Shown: positions 9,063 through 15,612 of the stretch, piece after piece
Layout of the letters: each line of letters begins with the position of its first letter
Numbering within the stretch: position 1 is the first letter of the stretch
Assembly (NCBI GenBank): GCA_016285175.1
Contig: JAEEQF010000007.1
Span: forward strand, 1-39,014
Length of the DNA: 39,014 nt
Origin: Bacteroidales bacterium
GTDB taxonomy: Bacteria > Bacteroidota > Bacteroidia > Bacteroidales > UBA932
Reading direction: 5' to 3'
The notes under the pieces: generated by a model
Told to the model about the DNA's origin: nothing
The model's database searches: none
Seen by the model: only the letters and a program-made list of their open reading frames with translations
Program-made: the position numbers and the translations under genes

Positions 9063-10760
9063 ATGAAAGCAAGTATTTTCCTGAGCGCCGTCTCTGCCGC
9101 CGTTCTGTTGATGGCCTGCGGCCAGCCCAAAGATGTGGAAGTGGGTCCTTACACTGTCTCCGTCATCGGCCAAAACGTGTATCACATCCAGGATTACAAC
9201 ACCGCCAATCCGGCGGGCGAGGCCTTTGATGCCGAGGGCACGCTCACGCACTTTAACAACTGCTCGGACATCTATCTGCTGGTTGGTGAGAAAGAAGCCC
9301 TCATCATCGATCTTTCCAATCCCATCCAGTGGGCCGACAATGCCGCGGAATCTTTGCAGGGCCTTGTGGCAGAGCGCATCGGGGATAAGCCGCTCACCAT
9401 TACTTTTACCCATAACCACGGGGATCATACGGGAATGATTCACGCCTTCGTGGACAATCCGCAGGTACGTTTTGCATTGCCGCAGGGGGATTTCCGGCGC
9501 CTGGCCAATCTTTTCCCGGAGGACCGGCGCTCCTTCTTCGGCGAGGGAGAAGTCTTCGACCTGGGCGGCATGGAGGTGGAAGCCATCGCCGTTCCCGGCC
9601 ATACGGCGGGTTCCATGGTGTATCTGCTTAAGGGACAGGACCTGCTGTTCACGGGAGATGCCATCGGCTCCGGTCACGGGGTATGGATCTTCAACGAAGA
9701 CGGCTTCTACAGCTACGTTTCCGCCGTTCCGCATCTGATTGAAATGCTGCAGGAGCGCGGCGTGGACCAGAAGAGACTCAAGGTATACGGCGGCCACTAT
9801 TGGCAGAAGGACTGGCTGGACCTTCCCAAAGGCAAGGAATTGGGTATGCAGTATATCAATGACATGCAGGCGGTTGTGAACGAGATTGAGGCCGGAACGG
9901 CAGCCACGGAGCCCTCCAACCTGGGCCGTCCCGGACTGGATACCTATTTCCGCCATGGCCAGGCCATCGTAACCTGGAGTGCGGAACAGGCCGCCCAATA
10001 CCGTGCCCATTACGCCGAGAAACTGGTGTACCGGGATGCCGACGTCGTTTTCCGCCAGATTGACGAGCACACCTGGGAAGGCAACGGCCACCTGGTGTAC
10101 AACGAATCCATCTATGTGATAGAGGGGGAAGACCGTGCTCTGGTCATTGATGCCGGAACCAGCGTACCGCATCTGGACAAGGCCGTAGCTGCCCTTACGG
10201 ACAAGCCCGTGATGCTGGCCGTAACCCACGGACACGGAGACCACGTGGGCGGAGCCGTATGTTTCCCGGAAGTCTGGATCCATCCGGCCGATACGGGTAT
10301 GATCGCCGGTGGCAGGAATCCCTACAAGGGAAAGATCAACCTCCTGGAGGACGGCCAGGTCATCGACCTGGGCGGCCGTAAGATAGAAGTACTCCATACC
10401 CCGGGCCACACCTTGGGATCCGTCACCTTCTTTGACAAGGACCATCATTACGGATTCAGCGGAGACGCCTTCGGTTCCACCAACCTGCTGCTGTTCGCGG
10501 GTACGTTCAAGACCCTCATCAATACCTGCACCCGTACTGCGGAGTATATGCAGAAAAACGGCATCGAGAAACTGTATCCGGGCCACTATCACGGGGACAA
10601 TCCGGAAACCCTCCAGCGGGTCCTGGACGAAAAGAAGATGTCGGAAGAAGTCCTTGCAGGCAAGCGGGAAGGTGTTCCGGACAACGCCAACGGTCTCAAC
10701 CGGGACCTCTTCGACTACGGCGTCCACATCCGTTACAACTATCCCGCCGCGCTGGAGTAA
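9063..10760 (+). CDS. Lipoprotein with two tandem metallo-beta-lactamase-fold domains
   Basis: The 565-residue protein has a lipoprotein signal (hydrophobic stretch, then LLMAC with Cys19), so it is probably anchored in the cell envelope. Two metallo-beta-lactamase-fold hydrolase units follow. The first has HNHGDH at 117-122, PGHTAGS and FTGDAIGSGHG. The second has HGHGDH at 389-394, PGHTLGS and FSGDAFGS. Both keep the HxHxDH metal ligands plus the later His and Asp, so both could bind two metals. The substrate is not evident. The gene is monocistronic from a box at 9030 and is followed by the REP-like hairpins at 10780, which may act as its 3' end. Confidence 0.85.
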   Translation: MKASIFLSAVSAAVLLMACGQPKDVEVGPYTVSVIGQNVYHIQDYNTANPAGEAFDAEGTLTHFNNCSDIYLLVGEKEALIIDLSNPIQWADNAAESLQGLVAERIGDKPLTITFTHNHGDHTGMIHAFVDNPQVRFALPQGDFRRLANLFPEDRRSFFGEGEVFDLGGMEVEAIAVPGHTAGSMVYLLKGQDLLFTGDAIGSGHGVWIFNEDGFYSYVSAVPHLIEMLQERGVDQKRLKVYGGHYWQKDWLDLPKGKELGMQYINDMQAVVNEIEAGTAATEPSNLGRPGLDTYFRHGQAIVTWSAEQAAQYRAHYAEKLVYRDADVVFRQIDEHTWEGNGHLVYNESIYVIEGEDRALVIDAGTSVPHLDKAVAALTDKPVMLAVTHGHGDHVGGAVCFPEVWIHPADTGMIAGGRNPYKGKINLLEDGQVIDLGGRKIEVLHTPGHTLGSVTFFDKDHHYGFSGDAFGSTNLLLFAGTFKTLINTCTRTAEYMQKNGIEKLYPGHYHGDNPETLQRVLDEKKMSEEVLAGKREGVPDNANGLNRDLFDYGVHIRYNYPAALE

Positions 10761-10779
10761 ACTCTCCTGTCCGGCAAGT

Positions 10780-10888
10780 TCTAAAGCACACTTTCGCCAT
10801 TCTACGGGCCAAAGTGTGCTTTAGCCTATAGTTCGGCCCCGGTCTAAAGCACAGTTTAAGCGCTGGGAGCCCAATAATGTGCTTTAGA
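10780..10888. repeat. REP-like element, copy A: two hairpins
   Basis: There are two hairpins in tandem. The first is a perfect 14-bp stem, CTAAAGCACACTTT (10781-10794) with its complement at 10811-10824, around a 16-base loop. The second is a perfect 10-bp stem, TCTAAAGCAC (10843-10852) with GTGCTTTAGA (10879-10888), around a 26-base loop. Both stems share the core CTAAAGCAC. Bases 10780-10861 are identical to 14963-15044. The element lies in the 304-base stretch between the MBL gene and the RAYT transposase gene. Nothing else is seen there except the promoter palindromes at 11004-11053. Confidence 0.85.
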
Positions 10889-11003
10889 GCTGGCTTCTCT
10901 TTAAGTAACTCCACTACCCACGAAAAAGTTTTTTGATGCGTTTTTCTTTCAGAAACAGCATACTTAACCAGCTTGTAGGGCCTTAGAATGGTTTTTTTGT
11001 ATA

Positions 11004-11053
11004 TTATCCGTGTTATTTTTGATAACACGGATAACTATTGTGACCTTTGTCAC
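11004..11053 (+). promoter_or_regulatory. Promoter with overlapping inverted repeats upstream of the RAYT gene
   Basis: A perfect 13-bp inverted repeat (TTATCCGTGTTAT at 11004-11016, complement at 11022-11034) has the loop TTTTG. A second, 5-bp repeat GTGAC-CTTT-GTCAC spans 11040-11053. The loop TTTG (11018-11021) is exactly 20 bases upstream of GACCTTTG (11042-11049), which fits the Bacteroidota TTTG-N20-TAnnTTTG layout with one mismatch. Alternatively TATTTTTG at 11014-11021 is itself the -7 box. Either way the palindromes cover the promoter, as expected of an operator or an RNA structure. Confidence 0.5.
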
Positions 11054-11064
11054 AAAAAACGATT

Positions 11065-11979
11065 ATGGATAATCAATGGATTCCAAAACCTATCAAGGAT
11101 TGTTATCATGTATATTCGGACGGAACGCTGGTTTATTCTTTATATGAGACAGAAGAGGACCGCGTTTTCATGATGAATAGAATAATCATTTCGGCTTTAT
11201 CTTGTAATCTCAAAGTTATTATTCTGGAAGTAATGCGCACCCACTTCCACGTAATTGTCCGGGGCGCTCCAGAAAATATAGACAAATACCTGCATGAACT
11301 TAAACGGTTGATTGTAAGATATTTCAGGAGAATTGGAAGACCGGAATCCGTGAAAGATACAATCAGTATCCGAGCCGACCCCATTCTGGATGATGATGAG
11401 TTGAAGCGAAAGATCATCTATGTATTCCGCAACTGTACGGAGGCAGGCTATTCTTTATTGCCTGAGAACTATCCCTGGGGGCCAGGCCGAATCTTTTTCC
11501 AGCAAAATGAGAACGCACTCTTTAGACACAAGGTAGGTGACCTGTCTTATCGTGAGCAATGCCGACTATTCCATACCCGGATTAAGTTACCGGAAGAATG
11601 GGAATATGACGGCAAGGGCATGCTTATTCCAGGAAGTTATATAGATAAAGAGTTTATATACAGCGATGTATTTACCTCCATTCGGCAATTCATCGCCTAT
11701 TTGAGTGTCAAGAAAAAGGACTTGCAAGAAATGGAAGTAGCCGATAAGCGCCGCTTTCTGGAGCAGGCAGATGAGTCGGCTATGAAGGAAAAGGCTGATA
11801 AAGACAGCCTCCGGCTGTTCGGCAAGTCCGTTGCAATGCTGTCCGAAGCAAATAAACTCACCTTGGCCCTGCAATACTGGAATGAGCGCATGACGCTCTC
11901 TGTTAAGCAATTGGCCCGCATCGTCCAGGCCGATGTCTCAGTGCTTAAGGCGGTATTACTCCAAAACAAAGAGTTCTAA
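11065..11979 (+). CDS. REP-associated tyrosine transposase (RAYT, Y1 HUH family)
   Basis: The 304-residue protein has the Y1 transposase fold signs: an early YHVYSDG segment, the metal-binding HUH motif H60-F-H62 in EVMRTHFHVIVRG, a downstream helix LKRLIVRYFRRIGRPE whose Tyr86 is the likely nucleophile, and the RAYT-like segment YVFRNCTEAGYSLLPENYPWGPGRIFF. The C-terminal ~60 residues look like an added helix-turn-helix (LSVKQLARIVQADVSVLKAVL). RAYTs nick and join single-stranded DNA at REP hairpins and, unlike ordinary IS200/IS605 elements, are single-copy, without matching element ends or a TnpB partner. The ATG at 11065 is preferred over an upstream TTG at 11047. Base composition is visibly more AT-rich than the neighbours. 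REP-like hairpins lie about 180 bp upstream and 3 kb downstream. Confidence 0.82.
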   Translation: MDNQWIPKPIKDCYHVYSDGTLVYSLYETEEDRVFMMNRIIISALSCNLKVIILEVMRTHFHVIVRGAPENIDKYLHELKRLIVRYFRRIGRPESVKDTISIRADPILDDDELKRKIIYVFRNCTEAGYSLLPENYPWGPGRIFFQQNENALFRHKVGDLSYREQCRLFHTRIKLPEEWEYDGKGMLIPGSYIDKEFIYSDVFTSIRQFIAYLSVKKKDLQEMEVADKRRFLEQADESAMKEKADKDSLRLFGKSVAMLSEANKLTLALQYWNERMTLSVKQLARIVQADVSVLKAVLLQNKEF

Positions 11980-11981
11980 GT

Positions 11982-13184
11982 CTACAGCACGCCCTGTTCG
12001 CGGGCTTTGGAGATCATTCCGGCGGTGTTTTTGGCGTCGAAGCGCTCCAGGAGACGCCGGCGGTACCACTTGATGGTGGGCAGAGACAGGTACAGCTTAT
12101 CCGCAATCTGAGGACTGGTGAGGCCGGCGGCCAAAAGGGGCAGAATCTCCTTTTCACGGTCGGTCAGCTGCCCGTTTTCCTCCAGGTCAATGCGGGCCGA
12201 TCCGTTCTCCAGGGCCTGGCCGATGACTTCGTTGGCCGCTTCATTCTCTTTGCGGAGGCGCCGGGTGCGCAGCAGAACCACAACTAGAGCTATCAGGGCC
12301 AGTGAAAGAAGAATGGCTCCGGTTGCGATGGCCCGGATTTGGCGTTTTTGGGCGGCCAGTACCTTGCCGGTAAGGTCCAGTGTGTAAAGACGGCTGCGGT
12401 ACTCCTGGTCGTCATGGGTGGAGAAGTAGACATCGGCCTCTTGCAGATATTGCAGAGCTTTGCCGGTTTTGCCTTGCTCCAGACAGAGAGCCCCCAGTCC
12501 GGCTTTGGCGTTGGCAATCATCAGGGAGTCCTGAGCCTCCTGGCCATAGCGGAGCGCCTTGTCGTAGCATTCTTCAGCTTCGGCCAGGTGGCCTTTTTCC
12601 AGCCAGGTCTCTCCCATGTTGTGGTAGAGCACGGAACTGTTTTCTTTCCAGCCGTATTTTTCAAAGATGGCTCCCGCTTTTTCGTAGTACTCCATGGCCT
12701 GGGGAAGGGAATCCATCACGCTGTACAGGTTGCCGATGCTTCCGTACAGTTGGGAAGAAATGTCGTCGATGTTCTGCTCCTGATATCGGCCCGGCATCCT
12801 GGCGATGACATCGCGGGCAGCGTTGTAGTAGTAGAAGGCGCTGTCGTACTGCTTGCCGCCATAATGGTACTGGCCCAGCATGCGGTTGGCATCTACCATG
12901 CGCCAGAGCCAGTCCTTACGGGTGCCGAGTTCCAGTGCCTTCCGGGCATAATACATTCCCCGGTCCGGATTGATTTGGGAGTACCCGTACATCAGATTGC
13001 CATACGCTTGGATGATCGCGGTACACTGCCCGTCATCGGCCGATTCTAGTTTTTCCGGCGTCCAGTCCAGGACAAAATGTTCCAACGAATCCAGCTGATG
13101 ACCCCGGTGGTCGGAGTATTGCGCCAGGGAAACGAGGGTTCCCGGCAGGAAGAGTATCAGGCAGATAAGAAGATGCTTTTTCAT
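11982..13184 (-). CDS. Membrane-bound TPR regulator with C-terminal LuxR HTH
   Basis: The 400-residue protein starts with a signal sequence (MKKHLLICLILFLPGTLVSLAQ). TPR-like helical repeats fill about residues 45-280, a membrane segment lies at about 285-305 (ATGAILLSLALIALVVVLL), then a coiled stretch and a C-terminal LuxR/GerE helix-turn-helix (LTDREKEILPLLAAGLTSPQIADKLYLSLPTIKWYRRRL). The TPR part should face the periplasm and the HTH the cytoplasm, a layout common in Bacteroidota one-component membrane regulators. The start was placed at 13184 because a Met-Lys-Lys signal peptide begins there and a promoter box lies just upstream; a longer frame from 13232 would begin upstream of that box. 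Its HTH closely resembles the divergent small LuxR protein. Confidence 0.85.
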   Translation of the reverse strand: MKKHLLICLILFLPGTLVSLAQYSDHRGHQLDSLEHFVLDWTPEKLESADDGQCTAIIQAYGNLMYGYSQINPDRGMYYARKALELGTRKDWLWRMVDANRMLGQYHYGGKQYDSAFYYYNAARDVIARMPGRYQEQNIDDISSQLYGSIGNLYSVMDSLPQAMEYYEKAGAIFEKYGWKENSSVLYHNMGETWLEKGHLAEAEECYDKALRYGQEAQDSLMIANAKAGLGALCLEQGKTGKALQYLQEADVYFSTHDDQEYRSRLYTLDLTGKVLAAQKRQIRAIATGAILLSLALIALVVVLLRTRRLRKENEAANEVIGQALENGSARIDLEENGQLTDREKEILPLLAAGLTSPQIADKLYLSLPTIKWYRRRLLERFDAKNTAGMISKAREQGVL

Positions 13185-13188
13185 ACTG

Positions 13189-13196
13189 CGAAGATA
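13189..13196 (-). promoter_or_regulatory. Probable -7 box for the TPR-LuxR gene
   Basis: Read leftward this is TATCTTCG, one mismatch from TAnnTTTG, four bases before the ATG. A TTCG lies exactly 20 bases further upstream (13217-13220), where the TTTG element would be expected. Confidence 0.45.
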
Positions 13197-13234
13197 CGAA
13201 AAAACACCTGGACATACGAAATAAAGGTTCAATT

Positions 13235-13271
13235 CTATCCGAACGGATAGGGAATACTATCCTTTAGGATG
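13235..13271. promoter_or_regulatory. Two operator-like inverted repeats between divergent LuxR genes
   Basis: CTATCC-GAAC-GGATAG (13235-13250) and CTATCC-TTTA-GGAT (13257-13270) share the form CTATCC-N4-GGAT. Their centres are 22 bp apart, about two helical turns. The right-hand site ends next to where the -33 element of the small LuxR gene should lie. This is the expected position for binding by a dimeric LuxR-type activator, though binding is inferred. Confidence 0.5.
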
Positions 13272-13294
13272 GTGTTTTTCTCCAAGATGATCAC

Positions 13295-13313
13295 GAACTT
13301 TGTTTCCGGAAAC
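13295..13313 (+). promoter_or_regulatory. Weak -7 box and palindrome at the small LuxR gene
   Basis: GAACTTTG at 13295-13302 is one mismatch from TAnnTTTG. It is directly followed by the perfect 12-base palindrome GTTTCCGGAAAC (13302-13313). No TTTG is present 20 bases upstream (the sequence is GGTG), which would fit an activator-dependent promoter. The leader to the ATG at 13327 is about 20 bases. Confidence 0.35.
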
Positions 13314-13326
13314 AAAAACGGACAGT

Positions 13327-13545
13327 ATGGTTATAACAGAAGACGAAGACGTGATTCGGATTTCACAGAAAGAGCACCGGATAATCCAGCTGATTGCCGA
13401 CGGAAAAACCAGTCCGGAGATTGCGGAGGATTTGAACCTGACCCTGCACACCATCAAGTGGTACCGCAAGCAGCTCAAGGAAAAATTCAAAGTGGACAGC
13501 ACTGCCCAGCTAATCCGTGTGGCCATCGAACAGAAACTGGTCTAA
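13327..13545 (+). CDS. Small stand-alone LuxR/GerE-type DNA-binding protein
   Basis: The 72-residue protein consists almost entirely of a LuxR helix-turn-helix: ISQKEHRIIQLIADGKTSPEIAEDLNLTLHTIKWYRKQLKEKF. It has no receiver, ligand-binding or membrane part. It is clearly homologous to the C-terminal HTH of the divergently transcribed TPR regulator, sharing TSPxIAxxLxLxLxTIKWYRxxL. The ATG at 13327 is chosen because it lies downstream of the putative promoter; an in-frame TTG at 13300 would add nine residues from within the palindrome. It may modulate the same operators as its larger relative, either by competing or by heterodimerising. This is inference. Confidence 0.75.
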   Translation: MVITEDEDVIRISQKEHRIIQLIADGKTSPEIAEDLNLTLHTIKWYRKQLKEKFKVDSTAQLIRVAIEQKLV

Positions 13546-13576
13546 CAGCACAAATTACTCATAATTATTCAATACC

Positions 13577-14293
13577 ATGAAGAACAGAACTCTGATAGTG
13601 CTTTTCGCAGCTTTGATTGCGCTTGTCTGCTGCGGCGGCAATGCAAACAAGAAAACGGATAACGCTGCTGCTCCCGCACCCGCGGCCAAAGCGTCGGTCG
13701 AAGCGGTTGACCTTGGCCTGAGCGTAAAGTGGGCCGCTGTTAACCTGGGTGCCAAGGATGCCTCCGATCCGGGCAACTTCTATGCATGGGGCGAAACTGC
13801 CACCAAGAAGGAGTACAGTGGTAATACTTATATATTCAAAGACGGGTACAAGGTGAAAAAGTATTCCACCGAAGATGGGGATGCCAGTTCTGGAAAGGCC
13901 GATAAACTGATTGTCCTGCAGCCTGAAGATGACGCGGCTACTGCAGCCCTTGGCAAGGGTTGGCGTATGCCCACCCGGGCCGAAGCGATGGAATTGTTCA
14001 CTAAGTGTACCTTCAGTTATGACAAGCCCGGTCTGGTGACAGTGACCGACCCTAACGGCAACAGCATCGACTTTCCCAAGACAGGATATTATGTCGGTGA
14101 GAAAATTCAGGAAGCCAACTACCCCTGGTGCTGGACAGCCTCCATGGCCTTGGCTTCGGGCACTCCCGTCGGCAGCGAGGATGCTATCGAGTGGCACGAG
14201 CGCCGTCAGGGCGATGCCATGCGTTTCGGTCACAAGGACTGCTACGGCCTGTATCGTGAGAACGGCCTTCCCATCCGCCCGGTTAAAGACTAA
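13577..14293 (+). CDS. Lipoprotein with FISUMP-like (Fib_succ_major) domain
   Basis: The 238-residue protein starts with a signal peptide ending in a cysteine pair (LIALVCCGG), probably a lipoprotein site, followed by a low-complexity linker (APAPAAKAS). The rest has the motif VDLGLSVKWAAVNLGAKDASDPGNFYAWGETA and later GWRMPTRAEAMELFTKC. Both are typical of the Fibrobacter succinogenes major paralogous (FISUMP) domain of Bacteroidota surface proteins. No enzymatic activity is known for the domain. It lies 31 bases after the small LuxR gene and 20 bases before the next secreted-protein gene, so these three may be one transcript under LuxR control. Confidence 0.75.
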   Translation: MKNRTLIVLFAALIALVCCGGNANKKTDNAAAPAPAAKASVEAVDLGLSVKWAAVNLGAKDASDPGNFYAWGETATKKEYSGNTYIFKDGYKVKKYSTEDGDASSGKADKLIVLQPEDDAATAALGKGWRMPTRAEAMELFTKCTFSYDKPGLVTVTDPNGNSIDFPKTGYYVGEKIQEANYPWCWTASMALASGTPVGSEDAIEWHERRQGDAMRFGHKDCYGLYRENGLPIRPVKD

Positions 14294-14313
14294 TCAATAA
14301 TCAGTAATCAATT

Positions 14314-14937
14314 ATGAAGAGAATCTCTTTCGCAATCCTGTGCGCGGCTTTCCTGTCTGCAGGACTGGCAAGTGCCCAGACATCCAAGGACCTTACCCCC
14401 GACGAAATGGTTAAGCATGGGTTTGCCCTTACGTATGACTTTAACGGGGAAACAAACATCTACACAAACAAAGGCGACTGTTTCCGCCAGGATTCCGGTG
14501 AAGGTCCCGCCCACAATGTCTATATCTTTGTAAAAGGCAAGGGTAACGACCGCCGCGATGATATCTATCATGAAGATGAGGGTGTCTGGCATACGGAAAA
14601 GTTCCGCGCCGAGCAAACCGTAAACGGGTTCTTCTCCAGCTTCATTGCCGATAATCACGAGATTTTTGTCAATAATGGTTATCAAAAAACCGGTACCGCC
14701 ACCATTTGCGGAAAGGAATGTGATGTCTATTCAGGCACCTATACCGGAGAGGGAAAGTTGGCTATCTACGGAAATCTGGGAAGAAGGAAAGGAACCAAAG
14801 GCGAGATTGCCGTATGGAACGGCTTCACTCTGCGCGTCAAATACTATGATGATGTGCTATGGGAATGCACCAATATCAAGGTGGGCATCCCAGACAGCGC
14901 ATTTGACAAGAATCTGGATACTTCCTGGGCCAAATAG
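14314..14937 (+). CDS. Secreted protein of unknown function
   Basis: The 207-residue protein has a clear cleavable signal peptide (MKRISFAILCAAFLSAGLASAQ). No domain is recognised with confidence. The mature part alternates short strands (GFALTYDFNGETNIYTNKGDCFRQD, ATICGKECDVYSGTYTGEG), suggesting a beta-rich fold. It has few cysteines, two of them in CGKEC. It follows the FISUMP lipoprotein gene at 20 bases and is probably cotranscribed. The 3' end is followed within 25 bases by REP-like copy B, whose hairpins could protect or end the transcript. Confidence 0.65.
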   Translation: MKRISFAILCAAFLSAGLASAQTSKDLTPDEMVKHGFALTYDFNGETNIYTNKGDCFRQDSGEGPAHNVYIFVKGKGNDRRDDIYHEDEGVWHTEKFRAEQTVNGFFSSFIADNHEIFVNNGYQKTGTATICGKECDVYSGTYTGEGKLAIYGNLGRRKGTKGEIAVWNGFTLRVKYYDDVLWECTNIKVGIPDSAFDKNLDTSWAK

Positions 14938-14962
14938 CTGGACTCATCAGGAACCTAATTAC

Positions 14963-15132
14963 TCTAAAGCACACTTTCGCCATTCTACGGGCCAAAGTGT
15001 GCTTTAGCCTATAGTTCGGCCCCGGTCTAAAGCACAGTTTAAGCTCTGGGAGGCCGAAAACGTGCTTTAGACTATGCAGGCGAGGTGGGGTAAGGCACAG
15101 TTCAAGCGCTGGAAGGCCGAAAACGTGCTTTA
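14963..15132. repeat. REP-like element, copy B: three hairpins
   Basis: Bases 14963-15044 repeat 10780-10861 without a mismatch. Hairpin 1 has stems 14964-14977 and 14994-15007 (14 bp). Hairpin 2 has stems 15026-15035 and 15062-15071 (10 bp). A third, diverged unit has TAAGGCAC at 15091-15098 paired with GTGCTTTA at 15125-15132, with one G-T pair. The loops of hairpins 2 and 3 share GGCCGAAAACGTGCTTTAG at their right ends, so the unit has itself been duplicated. The element fills most of the 255-base gap before the HsdR_N gene. Confidence 0.85.
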
Positions 15133-15180
15133 GGCCAGGGGAGGGAAAGGAGGATATTTGCAAAAGCGGGGGAAAAAGGG

Positions 15181-15188
15181 TAAATTTG
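15181..15188 (+). promoter_or_regulatory. Promoter -7 box abutting the HsdR_N gene
   Basis: TAAATTTG, an exact TAnnTTTG match, ends four bases before the GTG start codon at 15193. The transcript would have essentially no leader. Confidence 0.55.
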
Positions 15189-15192
15189 AGCC

Positions 15193-15603
15193 GTGGAAAG
15201 CGACTACATATGGGATCCGTTGCGGCGCAAGAGCGTTCGCAATACGCCGGAGGAGCAGGTGAGGCAATGGTTCATCTCCGTGCTGCACGAGGGGATGGGC
15301 GTTCCGGAGCACATGATGGGGAGTGAAGTGGCCCTCAAGCACGGTGCCAAGGAATACCGGGCCGATATAGTAGTCTATGACCGCAGTGCCAGACCTGTGA
15401 TGATAGTGGAATGCAAGCGCCCGGAAGTGACCTTGGACCAGGAGGTGGTGGATCAGGCTTTGAGATACAACAATGAGTTGGATGTGAAGTACATAGCCAT
15501 TACAAACGGACCCAAGACCTTTATCTTTGAGCGAACGGCCGAAGGATGGCAGTTCATGCAGAAGGCTCCTTTGTGGGAAGAGATGGCCGGCCGGGAATCA
15601 TAA
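15193..15603 (+). CDS. HsdR_N-domain PD-(D/E)xK nuclease-like protein
   Basis: This 136-residue protein matches the type I restriction enzyme R N-terminal domain alone. It has the nuclease-fold core RADIVVYD, then VMIVECKRPE (Asp and Glu-x-Lys of the PD-(D/E)xK site), and the downstream DQALRYNNELDVKYIAITNG. There is no helicase part and no hsdM or hsdS gene nearby. Such stand-alone proteins are common in Bacteroidota, often beside housekeeping genes; their role is unknown to me. The start is GTG at 15193, supported by the box just upstream. The gene ends nine bases before the CCA/HD enzyme gene and probably leads that operon. Confidence 0.8.
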   Translation: MESDYIWDPLRRKSVRNTPEEQVRQWFISVLHEGMGVPEHMMGSEVALKHGAKEYRADIVVYDRSARPVMIVECKRPEVTLDQEVVDQALRYNNELDVKYIAITNGPKTFIFERTAEGWQFMQKAPLWEEMAGRES

Positions 15604-15612
15604 AACAGGATC

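Noticed and set aside
9018-10727. Long open frame antisense to the tandem MBL gene
   Set aside because: Its sequence is explained as the complement of a well-conserved MBL gene; it has no recognisable domain or promoter. The same holds for long antisense frames opposite glnS (29035-30849) and the nucleotidase genes (21349-23244).
11065-11979. Complete IS200/IS605 insertion sequence
   Set aside because: No tnpB, no matching left and right element ends, and the protein has RAYT-type features and a C-terminal extension.
10780-15132. CRISPR array
   Set aside because: The repeats are hairpin blocks present in two places 4 kb apart, without regular spacers or cas genes. The 69-bp repeats at 38256-39014 are translated LRR units.
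15193-15603. Type I restriction-modification system
   Set aside because: Only the HsdR N-terminal domain is present; no helicase, methylase or specificity subunit is seen.
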